A stretch of 64,000 nucleotides of DNA, from contig NC_073746.1 in assembly GCF_029784135.1 (NCBI RefSeq), positions 35,383,378 through 35,447,377 on the forward strand, written 5' to 3'. This document shows positions 40,356 to 49,573 of the stretch, in pieces; position 1 is the first letter of the stretch, and the number at the start of each line of letters is the position of its first letter. The notes below the pieces were generated by a model, which was not told the DNA's origin, did not search any database, and was given only the letters and a program-made list of their open reading frames with translations. The translations under genes were made by a program, and so were the position numbers. This DNA is from Toxorhynchites rutilus septentrionalis. Taxonomy: Eukaryota; Arthropoda; Insecta; Diptera; Culicidae.

Positions 40356-40886
40356 GTCATAGTTTAATGAATAGGGGCTTTAGATTTTTAACTGGTCAGC
40401 TTGTTTACCAAACGAAACCCTGTCAGGAACTTCTGAGGAGTGATCAGACGAATAGTAGGTACCGCTTACAAGCAGTATGAGTGATTTGAAAAGCTTAAAC
40501 GAGCAGTATCCTCTGCGTAGAACGAGATATCCACTACAACAAGGCACAGCTTGGTCGTAACCACCCCGAATGGGTTATTTAAACTGATTGAGAACTAAAG
40601 ATGATCTACGAATTTGAAACTTATCGTAATGCATGTTAAATTGGCGTTAATTTTGTAAAGGAGTGAGAGTTTTTCCATCTGGTTCTATAGTTATGAAACA
40701 TTAGAATTTCAGTTTTTTTTTCTATGTTTCGCGCCTGAACACAACAATAAAATTCAAATGGTCAGTCAGTCCTAAAAATATCTTAAAATGCCTTATAAAT
40801 GACTTCCTACATATCTCTGGAAACTCAGAAAAAAATGAATACTTCTTTAGTTGTGAAACGCAGTGTATAATATATATATATATATA
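40356..40886. other. Unassigned; TA microsatellite at right end
   Basis: This could hold the unreadable 5' part of the minus-strand LINE. A (TA)n run of about 10 units at 40868-40886 is the target of the mariner insertion. Confidence 0.4.
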
Positions 40887-42159
40887 GGGTTGGGGAAAAA
40901 GAAATATCGTACTTCCGATCGAAATTTGACGCTTTATTTAACATACTTAAAATTATCCAATTTAAGTCAAATATGCGCCGTTTTGTTCGCAAACTTGTTG
41001 TCATTTAGAAGGGAACTTCATTATCCAACCCCTTATAAAACCCCGCTCCCCTTATTTGCAAAAAAAACTCAGACAGACAGTTTTCGCAAGCCTTTTTTGA
41101 GGCCAACTTAGTATCACCAAGAGCGTTTTGCATGGATAATCACTTGGAGCCATGTCCGGATTATACGGTGGGTGCGATAGGACAATAGGAGCTCCCGTAG
41201 CTTCTGGCGGGTCATCAAAGATGTGTGAGGCAGAACGTTGTCCTGGTGGAAAACAACACCATTAATAGGAATCAATAGGGATCATTTCTGGCCGCTTCTA
41301 GTCAATCGCCTGCTTCAAACGGTCAAGCTGCTCACAGTAGAGAACCGAGTTGAGGGTCTGGCCATAGTTGAGCAGCTCATAGTAGATAATTCACTTCCAA
41401 TTCCACCAAACACACAGCAAAACCTTCCTGGCCGTCAATCCGGGCTTGGCGATGGTTTGGGCTCACCGCGCTTCGACCACGACTTTTTTCGCTTTAGGTT
41501 GTCGCACGTGATCCACTATTCATCATCAGTCACCATCTTCTTCAAAAATGGGTCGAGTTCGTTCCGTTTCAGCAGTGCATCGCAGGCGTTGATTCGGTCT
41601 AAAAGATTTTTTTGCGTCAACTCATGTGGCACCCATACATCCAGCTTTTTTTGGGATCCAATCTCCTGCAAATGGTTCCGAACGGTTTTATGGTCTATAC
41701 CCAGTTCCTGGCCAATCGAGCGAGTGCTCACATGCCGGTCTACTTGGATGATTTCAACGGTTTTATCGGTTTCCACGACGATTGGCTTACCAGTACGGGA
41801 TGTATCTTCGACAGCCACTACACCAGAACGAAATCGATCAAACCAACGCTGTGCTATACGAATCGTTACAGTATCGGGTCCATAAACTACACGAATTTTA
41901 TCGGCCGCCTTCGTTGCAGTTTTACCTCGAAGGTAGTAAAAACGTAAAATATGGCGAATGTCTTGCTTGGTGGACTCCATCTTTGACGCGCTATCACTTG
42001 AGGCTGAAAAGGACAATCACAACACTGTCAAAACGACGTAGCACAGATTGTCGTCTTTAAATAGCCGTATAGTATGACCCGACGCGATAAGTACAACACA
42101 AGATATGTTTAAGTGTTGCCATATATTAACAATATACGACATCTCTTTTTCCCCAACCC
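40887..42159 (-). mobile_element. Decayed mariner transposon
   Basis: Terminal inverted repeats are GGGTTGGGGAAAAAGAAATA on the left and, in reverse complement, GGGTTGGGGAAAAAGAGATG on the right. The left flank is (TA)n; the right flank is AATA, so one copy of the TA duplication has probably mutated. Total 1273 bp, normal for mariner. The transposase is on the minus strand and broken. Confidence 0.9.
41150..41980 (-). pseudogene. Mariner transposase remnant
   Basis: From the ATG at 41980 the frame shows MESTKQDIRHILRFYYLRGK, the two helix-turn-helix units (ATKAADKI, IAQRWFDRFRSG and RSIGQELGIDHKTVRNHL), the linker WVPHEL and the first catalytic Asp in MVTDDE (about 41520). Beyond this the frame shifts. 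Decayed sequence for the rest is readable in pieces, including GVVFHQDNVLPHTS near 41250, which should contain the second Asp of the mariner triad. Multiple lesions make it non-functional. Confidence 0.88.
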
Positions 42160-42650
42160 AATATGTTATAGCAATATTAGACCAATATGAGCGAGCGAAA
42201 CAAGAGACACATTGCAAATAAGCACACATTAAAGCTCTTTGCATACTTTGCCACATACACGGCCCAGCACGAAAATGATTCAAGTTTATGCTCTTCTTTT
42301 TACTTCTAGAAAACACTTTCCAACTTCGTTTCATAATGAATTAGAATATTATCACGCATTTATGCGACGGCACCCTAGGCTATGTGAAACATGTGTGTGG
42401 GCGTGATAATCAGGCATTGATTCGATTCCCGTTGACATTTTTTTTTCTGGGTGCAATCCCAAACTGACATTCAGTTTTGAGAGAAATAGATGTCTCCTCC
42501 CATACATCTAAACATTTTTAAGCTTTTGAAAAAGGTGCTTTTATTTGTTCATATTCAGCACATTCAGCACAAGAAAAAGCATTTTTCTGCCGAAGATGAA
42601 ATGTTTTCTAGCAACGCTAGTTTGGGTGCAGAGAGTCGATTTTTGACAAA
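42160..42650 (+). repeat. Dispersed repeat family, copy B (tRNA-like part)
   Basis: CCAATATGAGCGAGCGAAAC and TACACGGCCCAGCAC match copies at 27405 and 53945. The 3' part shares TTTTAAGCTTTT-like and GCTAGTTTGGGTG segments with copy C. Between them, GATTCGATTCCCG (42419-42431) resembles a pol III B box. The left side is cut by the mariner element. It is non-coding. Confidence 0.7.
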
Positions 42651-43034
42651 AAAAAATCAAGATGACAGTAAATCTCGACGTAATGAAAAAGCCGATCTCT
42701 TAGCAAGATAAGGATCTTCAACTAAATTCGTCGGGCCTGAGCCATTTTGTGGATTATCTACATCATGCATGAAATCGGAGCTCAAAACCTGGGAAATATC
42801 AATGATTGAAGCCAACTGGGGGGCTCAAAACAATCCAAATTATTCATTACACCTTGTAACAGAATAACACGCAACCTACTCAACTTGAGGCAGATTTGAG
42901 TACATTAACCGGTCTATTGACCGGACAATGTTCGAGCAGGTATCACTCTAAAAAAATCGTAAAACTGGCAGATGATAACTGTCGTTTCTGCAATTTCGAA
43001 GCTGAGACCTCGGAACATTTACTGTGTCAATGCA

Positions 43035-43728
43035 ATCCTATATCATCGCTAAAGCGTCCAGAACACTTGGATTTATCTTCCGCGTCACAAAGCGATTCAA
43101 GGACGTGCACTGTATCAAGACTCTCTATTGCTCGTTGGTTCGCTCGATTCTAGAGTATGCTTGTGTGGTGTGGTCGCCGTACTACCAGAATAGTGTTCAT
43201 CGAATTGAGTCGATCCAGCGGAAATTCATCCGGTTCGCACTACGCAATTTACCATGGAATGACCCAATAAATCTTCCTAGCTACGAGGATCGATGCAAAC
43301 TAATAGGGATTAACTCATTAGTTTCACGGAGAAACGTTGCCAAGGCCCTATTTACTTCGGACTTAATTACCGCTAGAATCGACTGTCCTGAGCTTCTCCG
43401 GTTGATCAACTTTAATGTTAATCGTCGTAACTTGCGTTCTCGTCATTTTCTCTACATCTCCTCAACACGAACAAATTATGGATACCATGAACCTGTGACT
43501 AGTATGTGCCGTTTGTTTAACCGTTGTAGCTCCTGTTTTGACTGTCATCTTTCACGTTCGTCCCTCAAAAAATTGTGTGTTATGGCTCTTACATAATTTG
43601 AAATTTCTTATGTATTAGTTTTAGTAGGCTTAGTGAAAAATAGTTTTAGTTTTATTTTTTTAAATCATACATTAGGGCATGTGTAGCCTGTTGTATTTGT
43701 GAATTAAATAAATAAATAAACTTAAATA
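43035..43728 (+). mobile_element. 5'-truncated Jockey/CR1-group LINE
   Basis: Only the last part of ORF2 and the 3' UTR are present, ending in a tandem AAAT-type tail (43703-43730). The flanks repeat AATGCA (43029-43034 and 43729-43734), probably extended to 8 bp with one mismatch. Removing the insert restores the surrounding LINE reading (CQC then STLIQRRLRIL-like). It is related to the LINE at 19918-25680 by its tail motifs. Confidence 0.85.
43036..43596 (+). pseudogene. LINE ORF2 C-terminal fragment
   Basis: The frame reads AKASRTLGFIFRVTKRFKDV, CSLVRSILEYACVVWSPYY, RIESIQRKFIRFALRNLPW, LPSYEDRCKLIGINSL and ends SLKKLCVMALT. This is the post-RT tail of a Jockey/CR1-type ORF2; no catalytic part is present because the copy is 5'-truncated. 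The open frame suggests it is younger than the flanking RNase H LINE fragment. Confidence 0.88.
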
Positions 43729-44000
43729 AATGCAGTACACTAATTCAGCGAAGACTGCGAATTCTTGGAAAGGGCATTCTTATGCCTAACGAGATTTGGT
43801 CTGCTGAACCAGAACAGGTAAGGAACTTCATAAAGGAAGTCATACCTTCGTGGGGGGATATGCAAAGTCCTGGTTTGACTATCACTTATTCCCTGAGTGA
43901 TGGAACGAACTGACACTGCATACATAGCGAACTGGAGTGCACTACAATAGATCAAACTAATGCTCGCAGTGATACAATGCTCCTACAGAAGAAGAAGAAA

Positions 44001-45439
44001 ATCTCGACGTTTTATACAATTTGGAGATATTGGCCAACAGAATATATTTTTTTTAACCTCGATTTTCGATTTTTTATGGTTAGAAAATCACAATTTTGGG
44101 GCACCGCTGAATCATATCCGATTGAGCTGAAATTAAATAAATGAAATGTACGTAGTCGGTTGTTGAAATTTGACATGACCATTTTCGCGGTCACCCATTT
44201 CCATGTTTTGTGGATTGGAAATATCTAAAAGTATCATCGTTTCGTTTTGATGTAGGTTTACATTTTCGGGAACATATAGCTAGTACAGATTAAAGAAAAA
44301 CTGGATATCGGTCGCGTAACGAAAATTGTTCAATTATGAGCGCTTTATATTTTTTTCTCAAATCGATTTAAAAATTTCCTAATAATTTTCTCTTTACAGT
44401 CTCCGATATTTTATTCACCGTATAACAGTGGTGGCCAAACTTTTGGGCACTACGGGCGACTAATTGTTCAAATGTTAGGCTGTGGTCTACCAACGTTGAC
44501 TGTTTCAAAAAGACATTAGAAAATTAATTTAGTACTAGACAATAGAACAAAGTTTGTCTTGCATCGATATTCAGAAGATCGTCTTTTCCTCTCCGGTTTC
44601 GGATTTTTTGGATCGATTCTTTCTTTTTTTTTCGATCTTTTCGGTATTTTTGATCGTTTTTCAGTGAACAATGATTTTGACCGTTCGAGTGCGGAGGATA
44701 GCGCTCCTATTGTCGATCTAACGTACAAATCTACACCTAGGCGGCGCTGCGGCGAAAGTGATGATGGTTTTAAATTTTACAATGTGAGTTTATGGAAGGT
44801 TTGTAGTTCTTTCCATAAATTACAATGTTATAATCATAGAAGATTATTTGATTGCGATGAGTTTGGAAGACATTTTATTCTGCGCAATTCTATACATAAC
44901 ATGTTATTTTCTTACCTCTTTCAGTAGTGAAAATTGTATAAATGTTGACAATGGTTGGATCAAAAAAGGAAATTCGAGGACACAATCAAAAACAAGTTGA
45001 AAAATGCATGGTTCCTGCATAAGAGAACTACCTTGGACTACCTCGGAAGTAAATTATACGTGATTCGTTCTTGAGTTTTAGGTTACATTATCATCATTTT
45101 CATAGTTCAAAAACAAAATCCAGATGACTCACCGATCGTTTACGTTTTGCGTAAACGAACCAATAGGAATCACCTTTTTACAAACGATTTCATCTTTCGG
45201 GAATATATTGGGGATACCAATTGAAAAAATCCAGATACTATCGCTGAATGCTCATCCATTTTACGATGGATTTAAGAAATGGTTTTAAGCACCGGTTTCA
45301 GCTAAAGCTTTTTTGAATATACTCAAACTCATCCACATTTTTGGCATTTCCTCACAAAATTAGCACCGCATTCTAACGATTAATCTCATCAAAAACCACC
45401 TGACAAGCAGCAGTTTCTAAACAGTTTTGTAAGTTTGTT
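44001..45439. other. Unassigned DNA
   Basis: No gene recognised. A CAGTGGTGGCCAAACTTTTG motif at 44427 resembles a hAT terminus, but no partner end was found. A 122-codon frame at 44559-44927 is Phe/Ser-rich and low-complexity, without a domain. Confidence 0.4.
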
Positions 45440-46125
45440 CATTACGAAACAAGTTGATACAAATTATATTTACACCATCCCATTCACTTGTGTGCGAGCG
45501 AGCAGATGAACTTGCCAGGAACGGCTCAAGTTCACCTTTCACTGGTCCAGAACCATTCTGTGGAATTTCTGACTGTATGTTGAAAGGTGAGCTGAAGAAC
45601 TGGGAAGACCGGGAAGTGTTAGCCAACTGGTTGGCGGTACAACTTAACCAGTCAAAAAAATTTATCACGCCGAGTATTAAAATTACTCAACAATTGCTGA
45701 GTCTTAATAAGAAAGACTTAGGCACAATCACAGGCCTTATAACAGGACACTTTCCGAGTAAATACCATCTCAAAAACATAGGTTTAGTGCAAGATGATAT
45801 TTGTCGTTTTTGTAATACCGAAAGCGAAACCTCGGAACATTTGCTCTGTAATTGTGGAGCTCTAACTAGACGCAGACTTCAATACCGTGATAAGGCTATT
45901 CTGGAGCCCAAGGAAATTTGGTCTGCGTCGCCGATCAGGATTATAAACTTTATCAAACAGAGTATTCCTGATTGGCACCTATCTCGCTATAGCTTTCAGT
46001 CTACTTCTTCATCAATAAGCAGTAGGTAAGCTTGAAGTGGAGTATAAAAAAATGGGATATACCACAATAGTTCAGAATAATGGACGCAGTGGTTCACATC
46101 CAACAGGTGAAAAAAAAATGCCAGA
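45440..46125 (+). pseudogene. RNase H LINE ORF2 3' fragment
   Basis: The frame 45454-46029 starts inside the end of an RNase H domain (CERADELARNG, equivalent to NERADELA) and continues through FTGPEPFCGIS, TGLITGHFPSKYHLKNIGL and the zinc motif CRFCNTESETSEHLLCNC to RRRLQYRDKAIL. The following 3' UTR shares CACAATAG...AATG.ACGCAGTGGT with the fragment at 42660-44000. It is a 5'-truncated copy of the same LINE family, with its last 190 codons still open. Confidence 0.82.
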
Positions 46126-47024
46126 CATATAGATGGTTGGATTTTATGGGATTATTGTTATTGAAGTTATGGATGAATATCAGTTGTTGCATTTCTAACA
46201 ATAATTTTCAATTAATTTATGCAATTGAATGATTCCATGAAATACAATTTGTGTCACAGACTGGGCGTGTCTCTGTAATTTTGCTAATGTTTTTTTGCTG
46301 ATGTTATTTTTAGGCATTATTTGTGTTTATTTAAAACAAGAAAAAAAGATTTACCTCTAATGGGTCATACCGAGGCACCACTCAGTGTCGCAATAGAGGC
46401 GATTGTGACCTGTAATTCGACTTATCAACCAACACAACATAATGTGAAAAATGAGTTAAAACAGGAAAATCTAACAAATAATCACTAGCAAAGTAAGCAA
46501 AATACATAATCTAGTAAAATGGTTGAAAGCACTCCTAAATTCGTGTTGTTGAAACTTTCACAAAGGAGGTTTACAAAACCGTCCAATTAGAGAATCATAT
46601 CAAAATATCCAATTATTAGTGTGGTATTACAGGTCTGTCCAATTAGATAGATGTCCAATTAGAGGCGAATCACTTTTTTTTATTTAATGAAAATTATTGA
46701 TTCTCGGTCTGTGAGACCAATTAACCAATTAACTAGAAGTATAAGAACTATCTATCGAATATATTAGCCTCTATTATGTAAATTGAATCGAACGATCAAT
46801 TCGATCCCTACAACTATCACTTTGTAAAGCGATAGAATCTTATCGAATCGAGTTCTTTCTCGAAACTTTTTTTTTCCTTGAAACATCTCTGAAATGTTTT
46901 TAAAGCAAAGCATCAGAAATGCAACAAGCAAACCAAACTGCTGAAAAATTTATGCCGACAGCTTCCACGCTACTGTATCTATAGCAGTAAAATAAAGCTA
47001 ACAAGCAAAATTCTGTTCAACTAG
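46126..47024. other. Unassigned; contains repeated GTCCAATTAGA motif
   Basis: No gene recognised. At 46580-46672 the motif GTCCAATTAGA occurs three times, with a partial fourth (ATCCAATTATTAG), within 95 bp. Whether it marks a transposon end or binding sites cannot be decided from the sequence. Confidence 0.45.
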
Positions 47025-47036
47025 AATTACATAATA

Positions 47037-47183
47037 ATATGTGGAGGCGATCTGGCGTAGTGGTAACATTCATACCTCTCACGCAGAGATCACGAGTTCA
47101 ATTCCCGACATTCTTCCAAAAATGGAAGTAAAAGTGACGAACCAGCAGAAATGTGTTGAAAGTCACTATAATAGAGAAACAAA
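47037..47183 (+). mobile_element. tRNA-derived SINE
   Basis: The head contains a good pol III A box (TGGCGTAGTGG) and B box (GAGTTCAATTCCC) about 35 bp apart in a tRNA-like order. A short tRNA-unrelated body follows. Flanks are the 12-bp direct repeat AATTACATAATA at 47025-47036 and 47184-47195. The length of 147 bp, the structure and the duplication are those of a SINE mobilised by LINE machinery; it resembles mosquito tRNA SINEs such as Feilai, but I could not verify the family. Confidence 0.88.
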
Positions 47184-47195
47184 AATTACATAATA

Positions 47196-47384
47196 GGGTA
47201 CAAAATTGTATTTTAGAAATTTATAATTTCTCATTCAACACTGTTGTTCTATTGATGACTATGTTTCTTGAGAAAAATAATCTGCGCAACAAATTCACAT
47301 TACTTAAAATTTACTTTTAAATTTTCAAAGAACAATACTTCATTGAAACTCGCATCGCAACAACAACATCGCATCGCAGTCTTC
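47196..47384. other. Short unassigned spacer
   Basis: AT-rich DNA between the SINE and the LINE target site. Confidence 0.5.
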
Positions 47385-47974
47385 AAAAGCGAAGTTTTCA
47401 GCAATCAGTCGTTTACTTTCGCGTTCCCGTAATCGTGATCGAGTGCCGTAAGCTGGAATTAACCTTACTCGCCCTGGTGTTTTTATTATCACGCGTTTAC
47501 CGTGGTCTTGTGGACATTGTGTTCAACCTCGCAATCAGCGAGTGGAGAAGCCGCAACAAGGCCTGCCAAAGTGGCTGGCTTTCATTTCTCGCCAATTCAT
47601 CGCCATCGCAAATTGGAGTCGGACACGGTGGTCAGTCGCACGCACACAATATCAGTGTGGAAGAACGCGCTTAGTGGTGTGATACACCATTTCATTTGTG
47701 CCGAACGCCCAACACGCGATCAGCCGATCGCTAAGTTCAATTGTACTGGTGCATCTCGTGTGAATCGCTGTGAGCGAGAACGTGAGAACGAGCACCGGAC
47801 TGAAAAGTGCACAATCGCAGCGGCGTCTGCAATCATCCGATTGAGCAGCAGCCGTTACCGCAATCATCGCACTGGTGTGCGTTAGCAAGTAGTTTTATTA
47901 TTTTTTGTTTTTCTTTGTTTTTTTTTATTAGGTTATAGGAATCATTCAAACTATTGCAATTATCAGCCACATAA

Positions 47975-49573
47975 ATGATGGATGAAGGTGGGGGGTCTTT
48001 TAATATGGAGATCTCCTTCGATGACTCCCTTTCCGTTGCACAAAAAGGTGCCGGAAAGTCGCTTAAGCGCGTTCCGTGTGATACAGAAGAGTCGTCGATT
48101 AAAAAGCCCCCCTCTAAGAAATCCACAAACCTCGCCACTCATCCCCCGAACCCCCCCGTTTTAACTCAACCATCGACCTCGCATTCCTCATCTGTTGCTC
48201 CTGATCCCTCTCAACCATCCACCTCATCTCCCCCCTCTACCGTCCCCGTTCCCTCCCAAACCTCGTCCTCGTCTTCTTCTTCTGTTTTGTCCTCTCCCCG
48301 TGTCAAGGTTTATCCAGAGGATGCACCTGGAACTGGTCCATGGGTTGTTTTCTTCCGGCCCAAACCCAACGGGAAATCGCTGAACGTCATTCAGATTATG
48401 AAAGATCTGACAAAAAATTATTCCTCCGTGGTCGAAATGAGAAAGGTTAGACCGAACAAACTGCGTGTTGTCGTGGCTGATCGGAAGCAAGCTAACGAAA
48501 TTGTTGTCGACAATAGATTCATCCTAGAATATCGCGCCTATGTGCCCTGCCATAACGTAGAAATTTCGGGGGTGATTACAGAAACGGGTCTGACGAGCGA
48601 ATTTATAAAAAAGGGAGATGGCAGATTTAAAAAGCTTCCTCGGTCGATAGTTAAAATTTTGGACTGCCAACAGTTAGGAAAAGTGTCCCAGGAAGAGGGA
48701 AAAACAAAATTCACGCCGTCCGACTCGTTTCGAGTAACTTTTGCTGGCTCCGCCCTCCCTGACTACGTTATGGTAGACAAATTGAGGCTACCACTGCGAC
48801 TCTTCGTGCCAAAGCCCATGACTTGCAACAAATGCAAGTCAGTTGGTCACACAGCAGATTATTGTGCCAACAAGGAGCGCTGTGCCACTTGCGGAGAGCA
48901 ACATGTGGGGAAATCCTGCAGTGCGACTGAGCATAAGTGTCCATATTGCGGAGGATCCCCACACGTGCTCTCAGCTTGTGAAACTTACAAGAGTCGCTGG
49001 GAGAAGCAGAAGCGCTCTTTAAAGGAACGCTCGAAACGTACTTTTGCGGAAATTTTAAAGGGCGCTTCTCCACTGGCTCAACAACAACAACCAATCTCAA
49101 CACACAATACCTTTTCCGCGTTGCCAGTTGATGAAATGGAAGCGGACACAGCTAGCGAGGGCACACCGTTTATTTTCAAAGGGAATCCCCGGCGCAAAAA
49201 TGTGACCACTCCCAAAGTTCAAGAACAAGTCCCCACGGTTATATCCTCTGTTAGCTTGCCTAAAAAATCGAGTGCAGCGGACAAGCAAAATCAGGTTCCT
49301 CCTGGCTTCCGTGGGAATATTTCATCTTCGAACGACCCAGCACTCGAGGGGACATCAAAAACCCCAACTGTCCCTATTTTTCCGTCCAGTTCAACTTCCC
49401 AATCGGGATTTATAAAGTTGTCTGACCTTTTGGATCAAATCTTCAAGTGTTTTAATGTTTCCGACTCCATCAGAACCATTGTCATCTCAATGCTTCCAGT
49501 ATTAAAGACAATTTTGCAACAATTGATGCAAACATGGCCCCTCCTTGCAATGATTATCTCTCTTGATGTCTAA
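47975..49573 (+). CDS. LINE ORF1 (gag-like, zinc knuckles)
   Basis: A 532-residue RNA-binding protein of the LINE ribonucleoprotein. Residues 1-105 are Pro/Ser/Thr-rich and low-complexity. An RRM-like region begins near TGPWVVFFRPKPNGKSLNVI (about 125). Three zinc knuckles follow at about 284-333: CNKCKSVGHTADYC, CATCGEQHVGKSC and CPYCGGSPHVLSAC. The C-terminus is hydrophobic (VISMLPVLKTILQQLMQTWP). A second Met follows the first directly (MMDEGG). The stop overlaps the ORF2 start as ATGTCTAA. The N-terminus is poorly conserved with the sister at 13817-15388, whereas the last third is almost identical. Confidence 0.92.
   Translation: MMDEGGGSFNMEISFDDSLSVAQKGAGKSLKRVPCDTEESSIKKPPSKKSTNLATHPPNPPVLTQPSTSHSSSVAPDPSQPSTSSPPSTVPVPSQTSSSSSSSVLSSPRVKVYPEDAPGTGPWVVFFRPKPNGKSLNVIQIMKDLTKNYSSVVEMRKVRPNKLRVVVADRKQANEIVVDNRFILEYRAYVPCHNVEISGVITETGLTSEFIKKGDGRFKKLPRSIVKILDCQQLGKVSQEEGKTKFTPSDSFRVTFAGSALPDYVMVDKLRLPLRLFVPKPMTCNKCKSVGHTADYCANKERCATCGEQHVGKSCSATEHKCPYCGGSPHVLSACETYKSRWEKQKRSLKERSKRTFAEILKGASPLAQQQQPISTHNTFSALPVDEMEADTASEGTPFIFKGNPRRKNVTTPKVQEQVPTVISSVSLPKKSSAADKQNQVPPGFRGNISSSNDPALEGTSKTPTVPIFPSSSTSQSGFIKLSDLLDQIFKCFNVSDSIRTIVISMLPVLKTILQQLMQTWPLLAMIISLDV

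Larger units (their letters stand above)
42660..44000 (+). mobile_element. RNase H LINE 3' fragment, interrupted by another LINE
   Basis: Decayed coding sequence EKADLLAR, FVGPEPFCG, LTGLLTGQCSSRYH and CRFCNFEAETSEHLLCQC (about 42690-43034) continues after a nested LINE at 43735 with QRRLRILGKGILMPNEIW and a 3' UTR ending near GAAGAAGAAGAAAA. It matches the fragment at 45440-46125, including part of the 3' UTR. It is the C-terminal RNase H and zinc-motif tail of an I/LOA/R1-group LINE; stops occur throughout. Confidence 0.78.

Noticed and set aside
44427..44461. CAGTGGTGGCCAAACTTTTG as a hAT terminus
   Set aside because: It looks like a hAT end, but I found no matching inverted end or 8-bp duplication within several kb.
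47435..47885. Two open frames of 79 and 127 codons as host genes
   Set aside because: They lie inside the 5' UTR of the LINE at 47400-53639 and have no domains.
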